DNA from: Acinetobacter sp. P8-3-8
GTDB taxonomy: Bacteria; Pseudomonadota; Gammaproteobacteria; Pseudomonadales; Moraxellaceae
Direction: 5' to 3'
Length of the DNA: 64,000 nucleotides
NCBI RefSeq assembly: GCF_000214135.1
Contig: NZ_AFIE01000005.1
Coordinates: 62,001 to 126,000, forward strand
This document shows, in pieces, positions 1-8,346 of the stretch. Made by a program: the position numbers and the translations under genes. Each line of letters starts with the position of its first letter. The stretch's first letter is position 1. The notes beneath the pieces were generated by a model. It was not told the DNA's origin. It worked only from the letters and a program-made list of their open reading frames with translations, and did not search any database.

Positions 1-309
1 GCTTAAACGAGTTTTGAGCGATTCTAACTCACCAATACGTTGATCAATTTTCTCTAAGCGTTGTTGAATCACATGGCGAACTTGCTCACGGTCATTCAGT
101 TGTAAGTTTAATAACTCTTGAACTTCGCTCAATTGTAAGCCCGCATCTTTGGCTTTCTGAATAAAACTCAATGTTTCAACATCTTGTTCATTGTAATAAC
201 GATAGCTTGATGTGGTTTCAGGTACACGTAGTAAACCAATCCGTTGGTAATAACGAATCGTTTCCACACTCACGTGACATTGTTTTGCAAGTTTTCCAAT
301 GGTGATCAT
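1..309 (-). CDS. MerR-family metal-responsive regulator (3' end beyond window)
   Basis: The reverse-strand reading from the ATG at 309 stays open to the window edge, giving the first 103 residues. The N-terminus is a MerR winged helix-turn-helix (ITIGKLAKQ, then VETIRYYQRIGLL and YRYYNEQDV), followed by a helical stretch rich in Gln, Glu and Leu that fits the dimerisation helix. The metal-binding C-terminal loop lies outside the window, so the metal cannot be read directly. The gene is divergent from a P1B ATPase, and a MerR-type promoter lies between them, so it most likely activates that ATPase. A copper-sensing CueR-like role is inferred from the Cu/Ag-type target; a Zn/Cd/Pb sensor is possible. 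Confidence 0.88.
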   Translation of the reverse strand, partial: MITIGKLAKQCHVSVETIRYYQRIGLLRVPETTSSYRYYNEQDVETLSFIQKAKDAGLQLSEVQELLNLQLNDREQVRHVIQQRLEKIDQRIGELESLKTRLS

Positions 310-327
310 AAAAACCTCATAAAAGAC

Positions 328-359
328 TTGACTCTGTACCTAGGTACAGAGTTTATCTT
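328..359 (+). promoter_or_regulatory. MerR-type promoter with palindromic operator
   Basis: A TTGACT -35 hexamer (328-333) and a TATCTT -10 (354-359) are separated by 20 bp, longer than the normal 17. The spacer holds a perfect 20-bp palindrome, CTCTGTACCTAGGTACAGAG (332-351). An over-long spacer filled by a dyad is the hallmark of MerR-family activated promoters. It points at the ATPase gene starting at 392, with the regulator gene on the other side. Confidence 0.85.
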
Positions 360-391
360 AACACAATCAAGAAAGAAAATAGGTGAGTCTG

Positions 392-3376
392 ATGAGTGAT
401 CATGAAAAATCAAGTTGTTGTTCGGGGCATCGATCTACATTAGAGGTGGTTAAAACTGACCCTGTGTGTGGCATGAATGTGTCTGAAGACTCAGCGCATT
501 CTTTTGAGTTTGAAAATAAAAAATATCTATTCTGTAGTGATCGTTGCAAACAGAAATTTATGCAAAATCCGCAAAGCTATTTACAAAATGATTTGCAAAA
601 AAATCAGCAAAAAACTGAGTCAAAAGATCAGCAGGTTAAGCCTTCAACTTGCTGTGGTGGCAAAACAGTGGCAGTTGAAAAAACAACGTCTTGTTGTGGT
701 AGTGATAAAACAGAAGCTAAAACAGAAACCAAAACTGAAACGAAAGCAGAATACATTGACCCTGTCTGTAAAATGACCGTGACTGATTTAAGCAAACCAC
801 ATACAAGCTATCAGGGTGAAACTTATTATTTCTGTTGCAATGGTTGTTTGAATAAACTTACGGCAAACCCTGAACAATATCTCGATCCACAAGTCGAAGC
901 AAAGTCAGGCTGTGGTTGTAGCAATAAAGTGAAACCTTTAACTGAAACTCAAATAAAAGAAGTTCAACCACAAAGTGCTGCATGCTGTGGTGGGAAAAAG
1001 CCTGAGCCTGTTAAAACATCAAGTTGTTGCAGTGGTGGAAATCATAAGCAACACAATCATTCAGGAGCTAAGCACGAACATCATTCGCATAGTCAGCATG
1101 TAGATCAGAGCAATACTGCAATTGACCCTGTTTGTGGAATGTCGGTTGATCAAAGCACAGATTTAAAAACTGATTATCAAGGTCAAACTTATTATTTTTG
1201 CCATCCTTCTTGTTTGGATAAATTTAAACATGATCCTGAACCTTATCTGATTCCGATGGATCAGCGTGCTGCACCAGAAGGCATGGATGATGTGTTATTT
1301 ACTTGTCCAATGGATCCTGAAATTGTTCAAAAAGGGCCGGGAACTTGTCCGATTTGTGGTATGGCTTTAGAGCCTATGCAACCGAGTTTGGATGAGGGGC
1401 CAAATCCTGAATTGGTCGACTTCTCGAATCGTTTTTGGAAAACTTTGCCATTAACACTCATCGTTTTTGTATTGGCAATGGGTTCGCATATTCATGCGTT
1501 TATTCCACAGCATATTCAGCCGTGGATTGAGTTAGTTCTATCTATTCCTGTGGTGCTATGGGCAGGTTGGCCATTTTTAGAGCGTTGTTGGACGTCTTAT
1601 AAAACTTGGCATTTAAATATGTGGAGTTTGATCGGTGTCGGGATTCTTGCAGCATTTATTTACAGTGTAGTGGCAACCATTTTCCCATCACTGATTCCGA
1701 TGGAAGCCAAGACTGGACATGGCGTTGCAGTCTATTTTGAAGCTGCGTGTATGATCGTGTCTTTGAGTTTACTCGGTCAAATCATGGAGTTGAAAGCACG
1801 TTCTAAAACAGCGGATTCTTTACGTGCTTTGCTCAAGTTACAACCCAATAAAGCCAAACGTATTGAAAATGGGCAAGCTGTTGAAGTTGATATTGCACAG
1901 ATACAACAAGGTGATATTTTACAGATTTCATCAGGTGAACAAGTGCCTTTAGACGGCATTGTACTTGACGGAAAAACCTATATTGATGAATCGATGATGA
2001 CAGGTGAGCCTGTTCCTGTGAAAAAGGAAAAGGGTGATCATGTGATTGGCGGAACAGTCAATCAACAAGGTTCAATTCGTATCGAAACCACAGCGGTTGG
2101 TACGCAAACCACACTTGCAAAAATGATTCAAATCGTGGCAGATGCACAGCGTTCAAAAGCGCCACTACAAAAAATGGCAGATGTAGTTGCCAAATACTTT
2201 GTCATGATTGTTTTAGCGATCAGTGCATTAACTTTTATTGCATGGATGGTGTTTGGTGGGGCGAATTTTGATTTAGCCTTAATGTGTGCTGTCGCCGTGT
2301 TGATCATTGCATGTCCATGTGCTTTAGGGCTTGCAACGCCGATGTCTGTGATGGCAACCACTGGTCGTGCTGCGCAAAAAGGGGTGTTATTTAAAAATGC
2401 TGAAGCGATTGAAGCATTAAGTAAAGTGAATGTCGTTGTAGTCGATAAAACAGGAACATTGACTGAAGGTAAGCCGAGTTTAAAAGAAATTAAATTGTTA
2501 TCTGATCAAATTGATCAGCAACAAGCAGAGCGTTGGATTGCTTCTTTGGAGCAATACTCAACGCATCCGATTGCGCAGACTTTAACAAAATTGGTTGAGC
2601 AAAAAGATTTAATTCAAGTGAATGATTTTGAGGATGTGACTGGTTTTGGTGTTAAAGGCACAATTGATGGAAATATGGTTTATGTCGGAAGTCAAAAGCT
2701 TTTACAAAACCTGAATTTAAACATTGATGCAGATACGCTACAGCAAATCGAGCAGATAAGAGAAACGGGTAATGTATTAAGTTTCTTAGCAACAGATCAA
2801 AAAGTTTTAGCTTATATCGCCATTCACGATGCGATTAAAGCCAATGCTAAACAGGTGATTGATCAGCTACATGCCGAAGGGATTGAAGTGATTATGGCAA
2901 CAGGTGATCACGAAAAGAATGCACAATTGGTGGCAAAAGAATTGGGTATTCAACATGTGTATGGCAACTGTGACCCAACTGAAAAATTGAATATTGTGAA
3001 ACAATATCAAGCTCAGGGTAAAGTGGTGGCAATGGCTGGAGATGGGATCAATGATGCACCTGCTTTAGCACAGGCAGATGTCGGTATTGCGATGGGTACA
3101 GGCACAGATATTGCCAAACAAACAGGGCAAGTGACTTTGGTCAAAGGTGATATTCGTGGTGTTGCAGATGCTTTGCATATGGCGAAACAAGGGGTACGCA
3201 ATATGAAGCAAAATCTTGCATTCTCCTTTGTTTATAATGGTTTAGGTGTGCCAGTCGCTGCAGGTATTTTCTATCCATTGACAGGTTTATTGCTGACACC
3301 GATGTTGGCAGCAGTCGCGATGTCACTGAGTTCGTTGTCTGTAGTGATTAATGCATTGAGATTGAATAAATCTTAA
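392..3376 (+). CDS. copA: P1B-type copper/silver-exporting ATPase with three YHS domains
   Basis: Pumps monovalent copper or silver out of the cytoplasm using ATP. The CPC motif in IACPCALGLATP (about residue 640), the phosphorylation motif DKTGTLTEG (about 683), the HP motif THPIA and GDGINDAP (about 882) are all present. The last helix ends MSLSSLSVVINALR, typical of Cu-type pumps. In place of standard CxxC HMA domains the N-terminus has three YHS domains (DPVCGM, DPVCKM and DPVCGM at about 23, 123 and 247) and a TCPMDPEI...CPICGM heavy-metal-binding segment near 305-327. The linkers carry six Cys-pair motifs (CCSG, CCGG, CCGS, CGCS, CCGG, CCSG) and a His-rich run near 218-236. I chose ATG 392 because AGGTGAG (381-387) lies 4 nt upstream; a GTG at 383 is in frame but overlaps that site. 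At 994 residues it is longer than typical CopA (about 830). Confidence 0.93.
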   Translation: MSDHEKSSCCSGHRSTLEVVKTDPVCGMNVSEDSAHSFEFENKKYLFCSDRCKQKFMQNPQSYLQNDLQKNQQKTESKDQQVKPSTCCGGKTVAVEKTTSCCGSDKTEAKTETKTETKAEYIDPVCKMTVTDLSKPHTSYQGETYYFCCNGCLNKLTANPEQYLDPQVEAKSGCGCSNKVKPLTETQIKEVQPQSAACCGGKKPEPVKTSSCCSGGNHKQHNHSGAKHEHHSHSQHVDQSNTAIDPVCGMSVDQSTDLKTDYQGQTYYFCHPSCLDKFKHDPEPYLIPMDQRAAPEGMDDVLFTCPMDPEIVQKGPGTCPICGMALEPMQPSLDEGPNPELVDFSNRFWKTLPLTLIVFVLAMGSHIHAFIPQHIQPWIELVLSIPVVLWAGWPFLERCWTSYKTWHLNMWSLIGVGILAAFIYSVVATIFPSLIPMEAKTGHGVAVYFEAACMIVSLSLLGQIMELKARSKTADSLRALLKLQPNKAKRIENGQAVEVDIAQIQQGDILQISSGEQVPLDGIVLDGKTYIDESMMTGEPVPVKKEKGDHVIGGTVNQQGSIRIETTAVGTQTTLAKMIQIVADAQRSKAPLQKMADVVAKYFVMIVLAISALTFIAWMVFGGANFDLALMCAVAVLIIACPCALGLATPMSVMATTGRAAQKGVLFKNAEAIEALSKVNVVVVDKTGTLTEGKPSLKEIKLLSDQIDQQQAERWIASLEQYSTHPIAQTLTKLVEQKDLIQVNDFEDVTGFGVKGTIDGNMVYVGSQKLLQNLNLNIDADTLQQIEQIRETGNVLSFLATDQKVLAYIAIHDAIKANAKQVIDQLHAEGIEVIMATGDHEKNAQLVAKELGIQHVYGNCDPTEKLNIVKQYQAQGKVVAMAGDGINDAPALAQADVGIAMGTGTDIAKQTGQVTLVKGDIRGVADALHMAKQGVRNMKQNLAFSFVYNGLGVPVAAGIFYPLTGLLLTPMLAAVAMSLSSLSVVINALRLNKS

Positions 3377-3435
3377 TGATTTTGAATGTATATTGTTGAT
3401 ATTAAGCAGTTCAGGATATTTGATAAATTGACACT

Positions 3436-3470
3436 CCCTCCTTTTTCAAAGGAGGGTTGGGGAGGATTTT
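3436..3470. repeat. REP-like palindrome (copy 1)
   Basis: A CCCTCCTTT / AAAGGAGGG hairpin (3436-3456) is followed by a G-rich tail TTGGGGAGGATTTT. Related stem-plus-tail units occur near 17188 and 41500. It sits between the converging copper ATPase and rsmI genes, where it could also serve as a terminator. Confidence 0.6.
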
Positions 3471-3499
3471 AAAGTTTTTGAATTATTTTTGTGATGCGC

Positions 3500-4339
3500 T
3501 TATGCTTTATCAGTCAATTCTAAAGCACGTTGATAAGCAATTTTTTTCTTAATCCCTGTTAAATCCGCAGCCAATTGTGAAGCAGCTTTAACTGAAAGAT
3601 CTTCAAGTAATCGTAGTAATAGCTTATCCAATTTTTCTTGATCTAGATCTTTTTCAGTTGGTGCGCCACCAATCACCAATACAATTTCACCTTTTTGCTG
3701 ATTGCGATCATTCTCAATAAAACTGACCAATTCTGACAACGTCATTTTTTTAATAGTTTCAAAAGTCTTTGTAATTTCGCGAGCAAAACCAACTGGGCGA
3801 TCCGCACCAAACACATTCGCCATATCTTTCACACTGTCTAAAATACGATGTGGTGCTTCATAGATGATCATGGTTTGAGTTTCATGTTTTAATTTTTCGA
3901 GTTGCAATAGGCGTTGTGACTGTTTTGATGAAAGAAAGCCTTCAAAACTAAAGCGATCACTCGGCAAGCCTACAGCACTCAAGGCTGCAATTGCAGCACA
4001 TGCACCCGGTACAGGAATCACACGGATATTATTTTCCTGCGCAGCACGAACTAACTTAAAACCAGGATCGCTAATCAGTGGCGTACCTGCATCACTGACA
4101 AGTGCAACATCATCACCATTTTTTAATTTTTCGATAAGTATATCAATTTTGTTACTTTCATTGTGATCGTGGCACGCTGTGAGCGGAGTTGATATATTAT
4201 AGTGCTTTAACAATTGAGCAGATTGACGAGTATCTTCTGCCGCAATCACTGAAACAGACTTTAAAATTTCAATAGAACGAAAAGTCATATCATCTAAGTG
4301 CCCAATTGGGGTCGCTACGACAAATAATTGAGCACTCAT
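3500..4339 (-). CDS. rsmI: 16S rRNA (cytidine1402-2'-O)-methyltransferase RsmI
   Basis: SAM-dependent tetrapyrrole-methylase-fold enzyme that 2'-O-methylates C1402 in the decoding centre of 16S rRNA. The N-terminus LFVVATPIGHLDDMTFRS, then AAEDTRQS, VSDAGTPLISDPG and PVPGACA are diagnostic of the family. About 279 residues, the usual length. I place the start at 4339 rather than the in-frame ATG at 4351 because GGAG (complement of 4346-4349) lies at good spacing before it. The gene is divergent from the LpoA-like gene, with only 10 bp between the two start codons. Confidence 0.95.
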   Translation of the reverse strand: MSAQLFVVATPIGHLDDMTFRSIEILKSVSVIAAEDTRQSAQLLKHYNISTPLTACHDHNESNKIDILIEKLKNGDDVALVSDAGTPLISDPGFKLVRAAQENNIRVIPVPGACAAIAALSAVGLPSDRFSFEGFLSSKQSQRLLQLEKLKHETQTMIIYEAPHRILDSVKDMANVFGADRPVGFAREITKTFETIKKMTLSELVSFIENDRNQQKGEIVLVIGGAPTEKDLDQEKLDKLLLRLLEDLSVKAASQLAADLTGIKKKIAYQRALELTDKA

Positions 4340-4349
4340 AAGGTTCTCC

Positions 4350-5300
4350 ATGAAGAATAAAATAGTATTGAATTGTATAAAAAGAATGGTGTTGCTCGGA
4401 ATAGTTGGATTTACAACCCAAATTCATGCAGAGGTTTTGGTTATTTTACCCGAAACTGGCCCAATGGCGCGAGCAGGTTTAAGTATCAAACAGGGTATAT
4501 TAAGCACATATCAAATAGGGAATAACAATATTCCTTTAAAATTTGTCAATTCAGATCAAAAAGCCATCAAATTAATTTTAAAGCAGGATGTCAATAAAAA
4601 GACTCAAATGATCATTGGCCCGTTGGCACGACCAGATGTTGAGGCTTTAATTAAGTTAAAACCTAAAGTACCTGTCTTGGCGTTAAATGAGGTTGATCCG
4701 AGCTATAAAAATGTTTGGCAATATAGCCTGTCTAAAAATGATGATGCTTTAGCGCTGTTGGATTATGTTCATCGTGATCATGTTTCAAAACTCTATGTTG
4801 TTCGTGAGAAAGGCACGGAGGCTGAATCGATTAACTTTCTAAATGCATTATTTTTAAACTATCGGGGAGAAGTTGATCCTGTTGATGAAATGCCGAAAGT
4901 ACGCGCAAAAAATGAAGGCGTTTTGTTATTGGGTTCAAATGAATGGTTGTCCAGTTTAAAGAAATTACAGAAGAAAAATATTTATACGCAAGCAATTGCT
5001 GTGAATGAGAAAAAGGCTTTACCGAAAGGGATGAAGTTTTGTGATGTGCCTGCGTTGTATATTGCAGAATGGAAAGATGTGGTTCGGGCATATAAAGATA
5101 AACCGACATCATTACCTTATCAACGATTGTATGCATTTGGGGGGGATGCATGGCATATTGCTGAGCATTTTGTACTTCAGCCAAAAGTTAAAAATTTAAC
5201 CTTTAATGGGCGTACTGGAAAAATAAGAATTGACGGTAATCGAGTTGAACGTATTCCACAATGTTTTGAACGTTCTAAAAGTAATTTAGTCGCTTTGTAG
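4350..5300 (+). CDS. LpoA/LppC-like periplasmic-binding-fold protein, short and without lipobox
   Basis: Encodes 316 residues with a Sec signal peptide (KNKIVLNCIKRMVLLGIVGF, cleavage near IHA-EV). The mature start VLVILPETGPMARAGLSIKQG matches the substrate-binding-like domain of LppC/LpoA, the outer-membrane activator of penicillin-binding protein 1A. Position supports this: in E. coli rsmI, lpoA, yraN and dolP are neighbours, as here. The E. coli and Haemophilus proteins are about 570-680 residues and have an N-terminal TPR domain and a lipidated Cys. This one has only the C-terminal-type domain and no lipobox Cys, so whether it can activate PBP1A from the outer membrane is open. AAGG at 4340-4343 serves as its ribosome-binding site. 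Confidence 0.72.
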   Translation: MKNKIVLNCIKRMVLLGIVGFTTQIHAEVLVILPETGPMARAGLSIKQGILSTYQIGNNNIPLKFVNSDQKAIKLILKQDVNKKTQMIIGPLARPDVEALIKLKPKVPVLALNEVDPSYKNVWQYSLSKNDDALALLDYVHRDHVSKLYVVREKGTEAESINFLNALFLNYRGEVDPVDEMPKVRAKNEGVLLLGSNEWLSSLKKLQKKNIYTQAIAVNEKKALPKGMKFCDVPALYIAEWKDVVRAYKDKPTSLPYQRLYAFGGDAWHIAEHFVLQPKVKNLTFNGRTGKIRIDGNRVERIPQCFERSKSNLVAL

Positions 5301-5382
5301 TTATCACTTTTAGGTTTTCTTTAGATGTTCTTTCGATATTTTAGCGCCTTATAGATCACAGAGAATTATAGTATTTATCATC

Positions 5383-5799
5383 ATGGCAAAGAATCTGCTC
5401 GGTCAATGGGCTGAACAAGAGGCTGCAAGTATCTTGTTAAAACAGCATTATGAAATTTTAAAATTGAATTATTTTTCTCGATTTGGGGAAATTGATATTA
5501 TTGCCCAATATCAAAATAATTTAGTTTTTATCGAAGTAAAAGCGCGAACACCGACTCAGTTAGGTAAAGCATTTGAGGTGGTAAGTTTATCGAAACAAAA
5601 GAAATTATTTAAAACAGCACTGAAGTTTTTACAAGACCATCCGCATTATGAACAATACTATTGTCGTTTTGATGTAATCAGTTTTGATTTACATCATAAA
5701 ATTGCAAAAAACGTACAGCAAGACTTTACTCAAATCTCTTATGATCAAGCTTGGATTGAAAATGCATTTACTTTAGATCCGGACTTGATTAATCTGTGA
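5383..5799 (+). CDS. yraN: YraN/UPF0102 family nuclease-fold protein
   Basis: A 138-residue UPF0102 protein with a Holliday-junction-resolvase-like restriction endonuclease fold. The motifs LGQWAEQEAASILL, FGEIDIIAQ and LVFIEVKAR give the E-x(n)-D-x(n)-ExK pattern of PD-(D/E)xK nucleases. Length is typical. It keeps its usual place after the LpoA-family gene and before dolP. Its cellular role is not settled in any organism I can name with confidence. Confidence 0.9.
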   Translation: MAKNLLGQWAEQEAASILLKQHYEILKLNYFSRFGEIDIIAQYQNNLVFIEVKARTPTQLGKAFEVVSLSKQKKLFKTALKFLQDHPHYEQYYCRFDVISFDLHHKIAKNVQQDFTQISYDQAWIENAFTLDPDLINL

Positions 5800-5908
5800 T
5801 TGAAAATTCAAGCATAGTTATTTAAAAGATATAGAATATTTTAGTGTGTAGGCTTTCCATAACAACAAGGAGAGTTTTATACGCTAAATTCAATAGGAGT
5901 TTTGCTGA

Positions 5909-6610
5909 GTGTTAAAGCGTATTGTCATAACCATGATGTGTGTAGCAAGTTTGTCTGGTTGCGCAAGTTTTATCTCAGGTGGCACAGGTTCTGCACCTGT
6001 GGGAACAGAAAGTGGTGTTAGATCTTTAGGTCAGGTATTCATTGACTCTTCTATTGAGCGTACTGCCAAAATAAATTTATATAAACTCGACGCACGTTTT
6101 AAAGAATCTCGTATTAATATCAACAGCTTTCATAGCAATGTATTATTAACAGGACAAGTGCCTGATGTACATTTAAAGCAATTGGCTGAAGATAATTTAC
6201 GTGCCATGAGTGATGTGAAAACAGTACATAATTATATTACTGTCGGTAACCAAATTGGTTATAGCACGATCATGCAAGATGCGAGTGTAACAGCCAATAC
6301 ACGTGGTTTGATTATGAAAGCGCCTGTTGTTTCAGACAATAAAGTGCTTATTCATACTGAAGATGGCGTGTTATATGTACTCGGACGTTTAAATAATGCG
6401 GAAATCGCAGACTTAAATGATGTGCTACAAAAAGTTGGAAATGTGACTAAAATTGTAACTTTGATTGATAATATCGAGCAAGGAAATCATTCAGTTCAGT
6501 CATCATCATTTACAGCACCTGTCGTGAATAATACGCAACCTGAAGTTCAGACTCCAGTTGCGATTGATCCAAATGCTACTGAGCCAAGCAATAATGTTAT
6601 TCAACAATAG
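5909..6610 (+). CDS. dolP: DolP (YraP) dual BON-domain outer-membrane lipoprotein
   Basis: Begins with GTG at 5909, with AGGAG 9 nt upstream. A lipoprotein signal with lipobox LSGC puts the lipidated Cys at residue 18. Two BON domains follow (about 46-112 and 120-190; the first has RININSFHSNVLLTGQVP, the second VLIHTEDGVLYVLGRLNN). E. coli DolP binds anionic phospholipid in the outer membrane and supports envelope integrity and BAM function. The last 40 residues are a Pro/Thr/Asn-rich tail absent from E. coli DolP. The 3' end overlaps the start of the next gene. Confidence 0.9.
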   Translation: MLKRIVITMMCVASLSGCASFISGGTGSAPVGTESGVRSLGQVFIDSSIERTAKINLYKLDARFKESRININSFHSNVLLTGQVPDVHLKQLAEDNLRAMSDVKTVHNYITVGNQIGYSTIMQDASVTANTRGLIMKAPVVSDNKVLIHTEDGVLYVLGRLNNAEIADLNDVLQKVGNVTKIVTLIDNIEQGNHSVQSSSFTAPVVNNTQPEVQTPVAIDPNATEPSNNVIQQ

Positions 6611-7487
6611 GTTGCGACCTTTAAAAGATAAAGTTCTTAAACAACTGGAAAGCTTTAAATCACAATATAAAGATTTTCGTTTATATGATTTAGGTAGTAT
6701 TACGATCAATGGATTAACCCCGAAAAAAGGTTATTCGATTAAGCCAAATATTGCCTATGGTTTGAAAGCAAGACAGCGTTTAGATTTGTATATTTCAAAT
6801 CAAAATAAACATAAACCGCTGATTATCTTTGTTCATGGCGGTGCTTGGACACATGGTGATAAAAGTGCTTATAAGTTTGTAGGTGAAGCGTTTAGTCGTT
6901 TTGGCTATGATGTTGCGGTGATGAATTATCATCTGGCACCTGAACACAAGTTCCCAAGCTATGTCACTGACTTGGCTGTGGCTCTAAATTACTTGCAACA
7001 ACAACAAAATAAACTGGGTATATCAACAACCAATATTGCATTGATGGGGCATTCTGCGGGTGCTTTTAATATTGCTTCATTGTTGTATCACCCGCAGCAT
7101 TATGATTTACAAATCAAGCATAATATTAAAGCAATGATTGGTATTGCTGGGCCTTATCATTTTGATTATAAAGGTGATCCTTTAGCGGAAGCGGCCTTTG
7201 ACCAAACCGTGCCTTTTGAACAAGTGATGCCTTATTATTTTGTTGAAACCAATAAAGTTAAACATTATTTGCTGTTGGCTGAAAATGATCAAATTGTGAA
7301 AGACAAAAACTCTTTAGATTTTAAATTGCAACTTGAGCAGAAGGGCAATCATTGCGAAATACGAGTGATTCCAAAAACAGGGCATATTTCAATTATGGGA
7401 AGTGTGTCGAGTTTATTTAGTCGATTCTTTAAAACACGTTCTGAAATTATTAATATTTTAGACAATACATTTAAAAACAATCAGTAA
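6594..7487 (+). CDS. Alpha/beta hydrolase (carboxylesterase, HSL/BD-FAE-like)
   Basis: About 298 residues. Oxyanion motif HGGAW, nucleophile elbow GHSAG (catalytic Ser), an Asp in LLLAENDQIV and a C-terminal His in TGHISIMG make a full triad of the hormone-sensitive-lipase / kynurenine formamidase-like group. No signal peptide, so cytoplasmic. I favour ATG 6594, which overlaps the dolP stop by 17 nt and suggests translational coupling; an in-frame ATG at 6558 lies deeper inside dolP. No strong ribosome-binding site is visible. The substrate is unknown. Confidence 0.82.
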   Translation: MLFNNRLRPLKDKVLKQLESFKSQYKDFRLYDLGSITINGLTPKKGYSIKPNIAYGLKARQRLDLYISNQNKHKPLIIFVHGGAWTHGDKSAYKFVGEAFSRFGYDVAVMNYHLAPEHKFPSYVTDLAVALNYLQQQQNKLGISTTNIALMGHSAGAFNIASLLYHPQHYDLQIKHNIKAMIGIAGPYHFDYKGDPLAEAAFDQTVPFEQVMPYYFVETNKVKHYLLLAENDQIVKDKNSLDFKLQLEQKGNHCEIRVIPKTGHISIMGSVSSLFSRFFKTRSEIINILDNTFKNNQ

Positions 7488-7520
7488 TAAAAGCGCTTAA
7501 ATAAAAGCACTTAGCAATAA

Positions 7521-7550
7521 AAAAACACCGAGCCATCGCTCGGTGTTTTT
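7521..7550. terminator. Bidirectional intrinsic terminator
   Basis: ACACCGAGC - CATC - GCTCGGTGT stem-loop flanked by A5 on the left and T6 on the right. It lies between the converging esterase and nudC genes and can stop transcription from both sides. Confidence 0.93.
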
Positions 7551-7587
7551 TATTCATAATTTTTGGTTTATCAATTCAGTTGTGAAC

Positions 7588-8346
7588 TCAATCTTGATGC
7601 ATTGGCGTGTTATGAATCACATGCTCAATCATGGCATGTGCAATGCTGCCTGAAAATGGTGTTTCGGGAAGTTGATCAAATTTGAAGAATTGAGCATCGC
7701 TAATTTCTTCTTCTTGCAACACAATTTCACCTGATTCATATTCAGCTTTAAAAGCCAACATTAAGTTACTTGGAAATGGCCAAGGTTGACTGGAGAGATA
7801 AGTTACATTTTTGACGTGCAAACCTACTTCTTCCAATGTTTCTCTTTTCACAGCTTCTTCTAGTGTTTCGCCAACTTCAACAAAACCTGCAATTAAACCA
7901 TACATATTGCTGGTATTTTTTGCATTTTTTGCCAGCAGAATTTCATCTTTACCACGGGTAATCACCGTGATAATACAAGGTTGCACACGAGGATATTGAT
8001 GATAGCGACATACTGGACAAACCATTGCATATTCAACAGGGTGGACTTCTGTTTCATGTCCACAATGGCTACAAAATTTATGATTTCTACGCCATTCCAA
8101 CAGTTGTAATGCACGGCTCGCTTGTTCAAATTGTGGCTTTGTCCACTGAGAAATCAGCTGGCGAATCGGGATAAGTTGATAGCCAGTTGGAATCTTATCT
8201 TCTGCCAAAAGATCTCGGGCAACGATTTGATCACCCGAGCTAAAACTAATATCACTTGCTAATTTTTCAACTTTTGGAAGTTGTAAGTTTTCATCGACGA
8301 GAAGTTGGTGTTGATGAAAGATATAAGCAAGTGATAATTCAGACAT
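7588..8346 (-). CDS. nudC: NAD(H) pyrophosphatase / RNA deNADding enzyme NudC
   Basis: Nudix hydrolase that cleaves NADH to NMNH and AMP and removes NAD caps from RNA. A four-Cys zinc ribbon (FCSHCG ... MVCPVCR), the Nudix box (GFVEVGETLEEAVKRETLEE) and the NudC signature SQPWPFPSNLM are present. 252 residues, the usual length. Its ATG shares one base with the fimL stop codon (TAATG at 8344-8348), so it is translationally coupled to fimL. Confidence 0.94.
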   Translation of the reverse strand: MSELSLAYIFHQHQLLVDENLQLPKVEKLASDISFSSGDQIVARDLLAEDKIPTGYQLIPIRQLISQWTKPQFEQASRALQLLEWRRNHKFCSHCGHETEVHPVEYAMVCPVCRYHQYPRVQPCIITVITRGKDEILLAKNAKNTSNMYGLIAGFVEVGETLEEAVKRETLEEVGLHVKNVTYLSSQPWPFPSNLMLAFKAEYESGEIVLQEEEISDAQFFKFDQLPETPFSGSIAHAMIEHVIHNTPMHQD

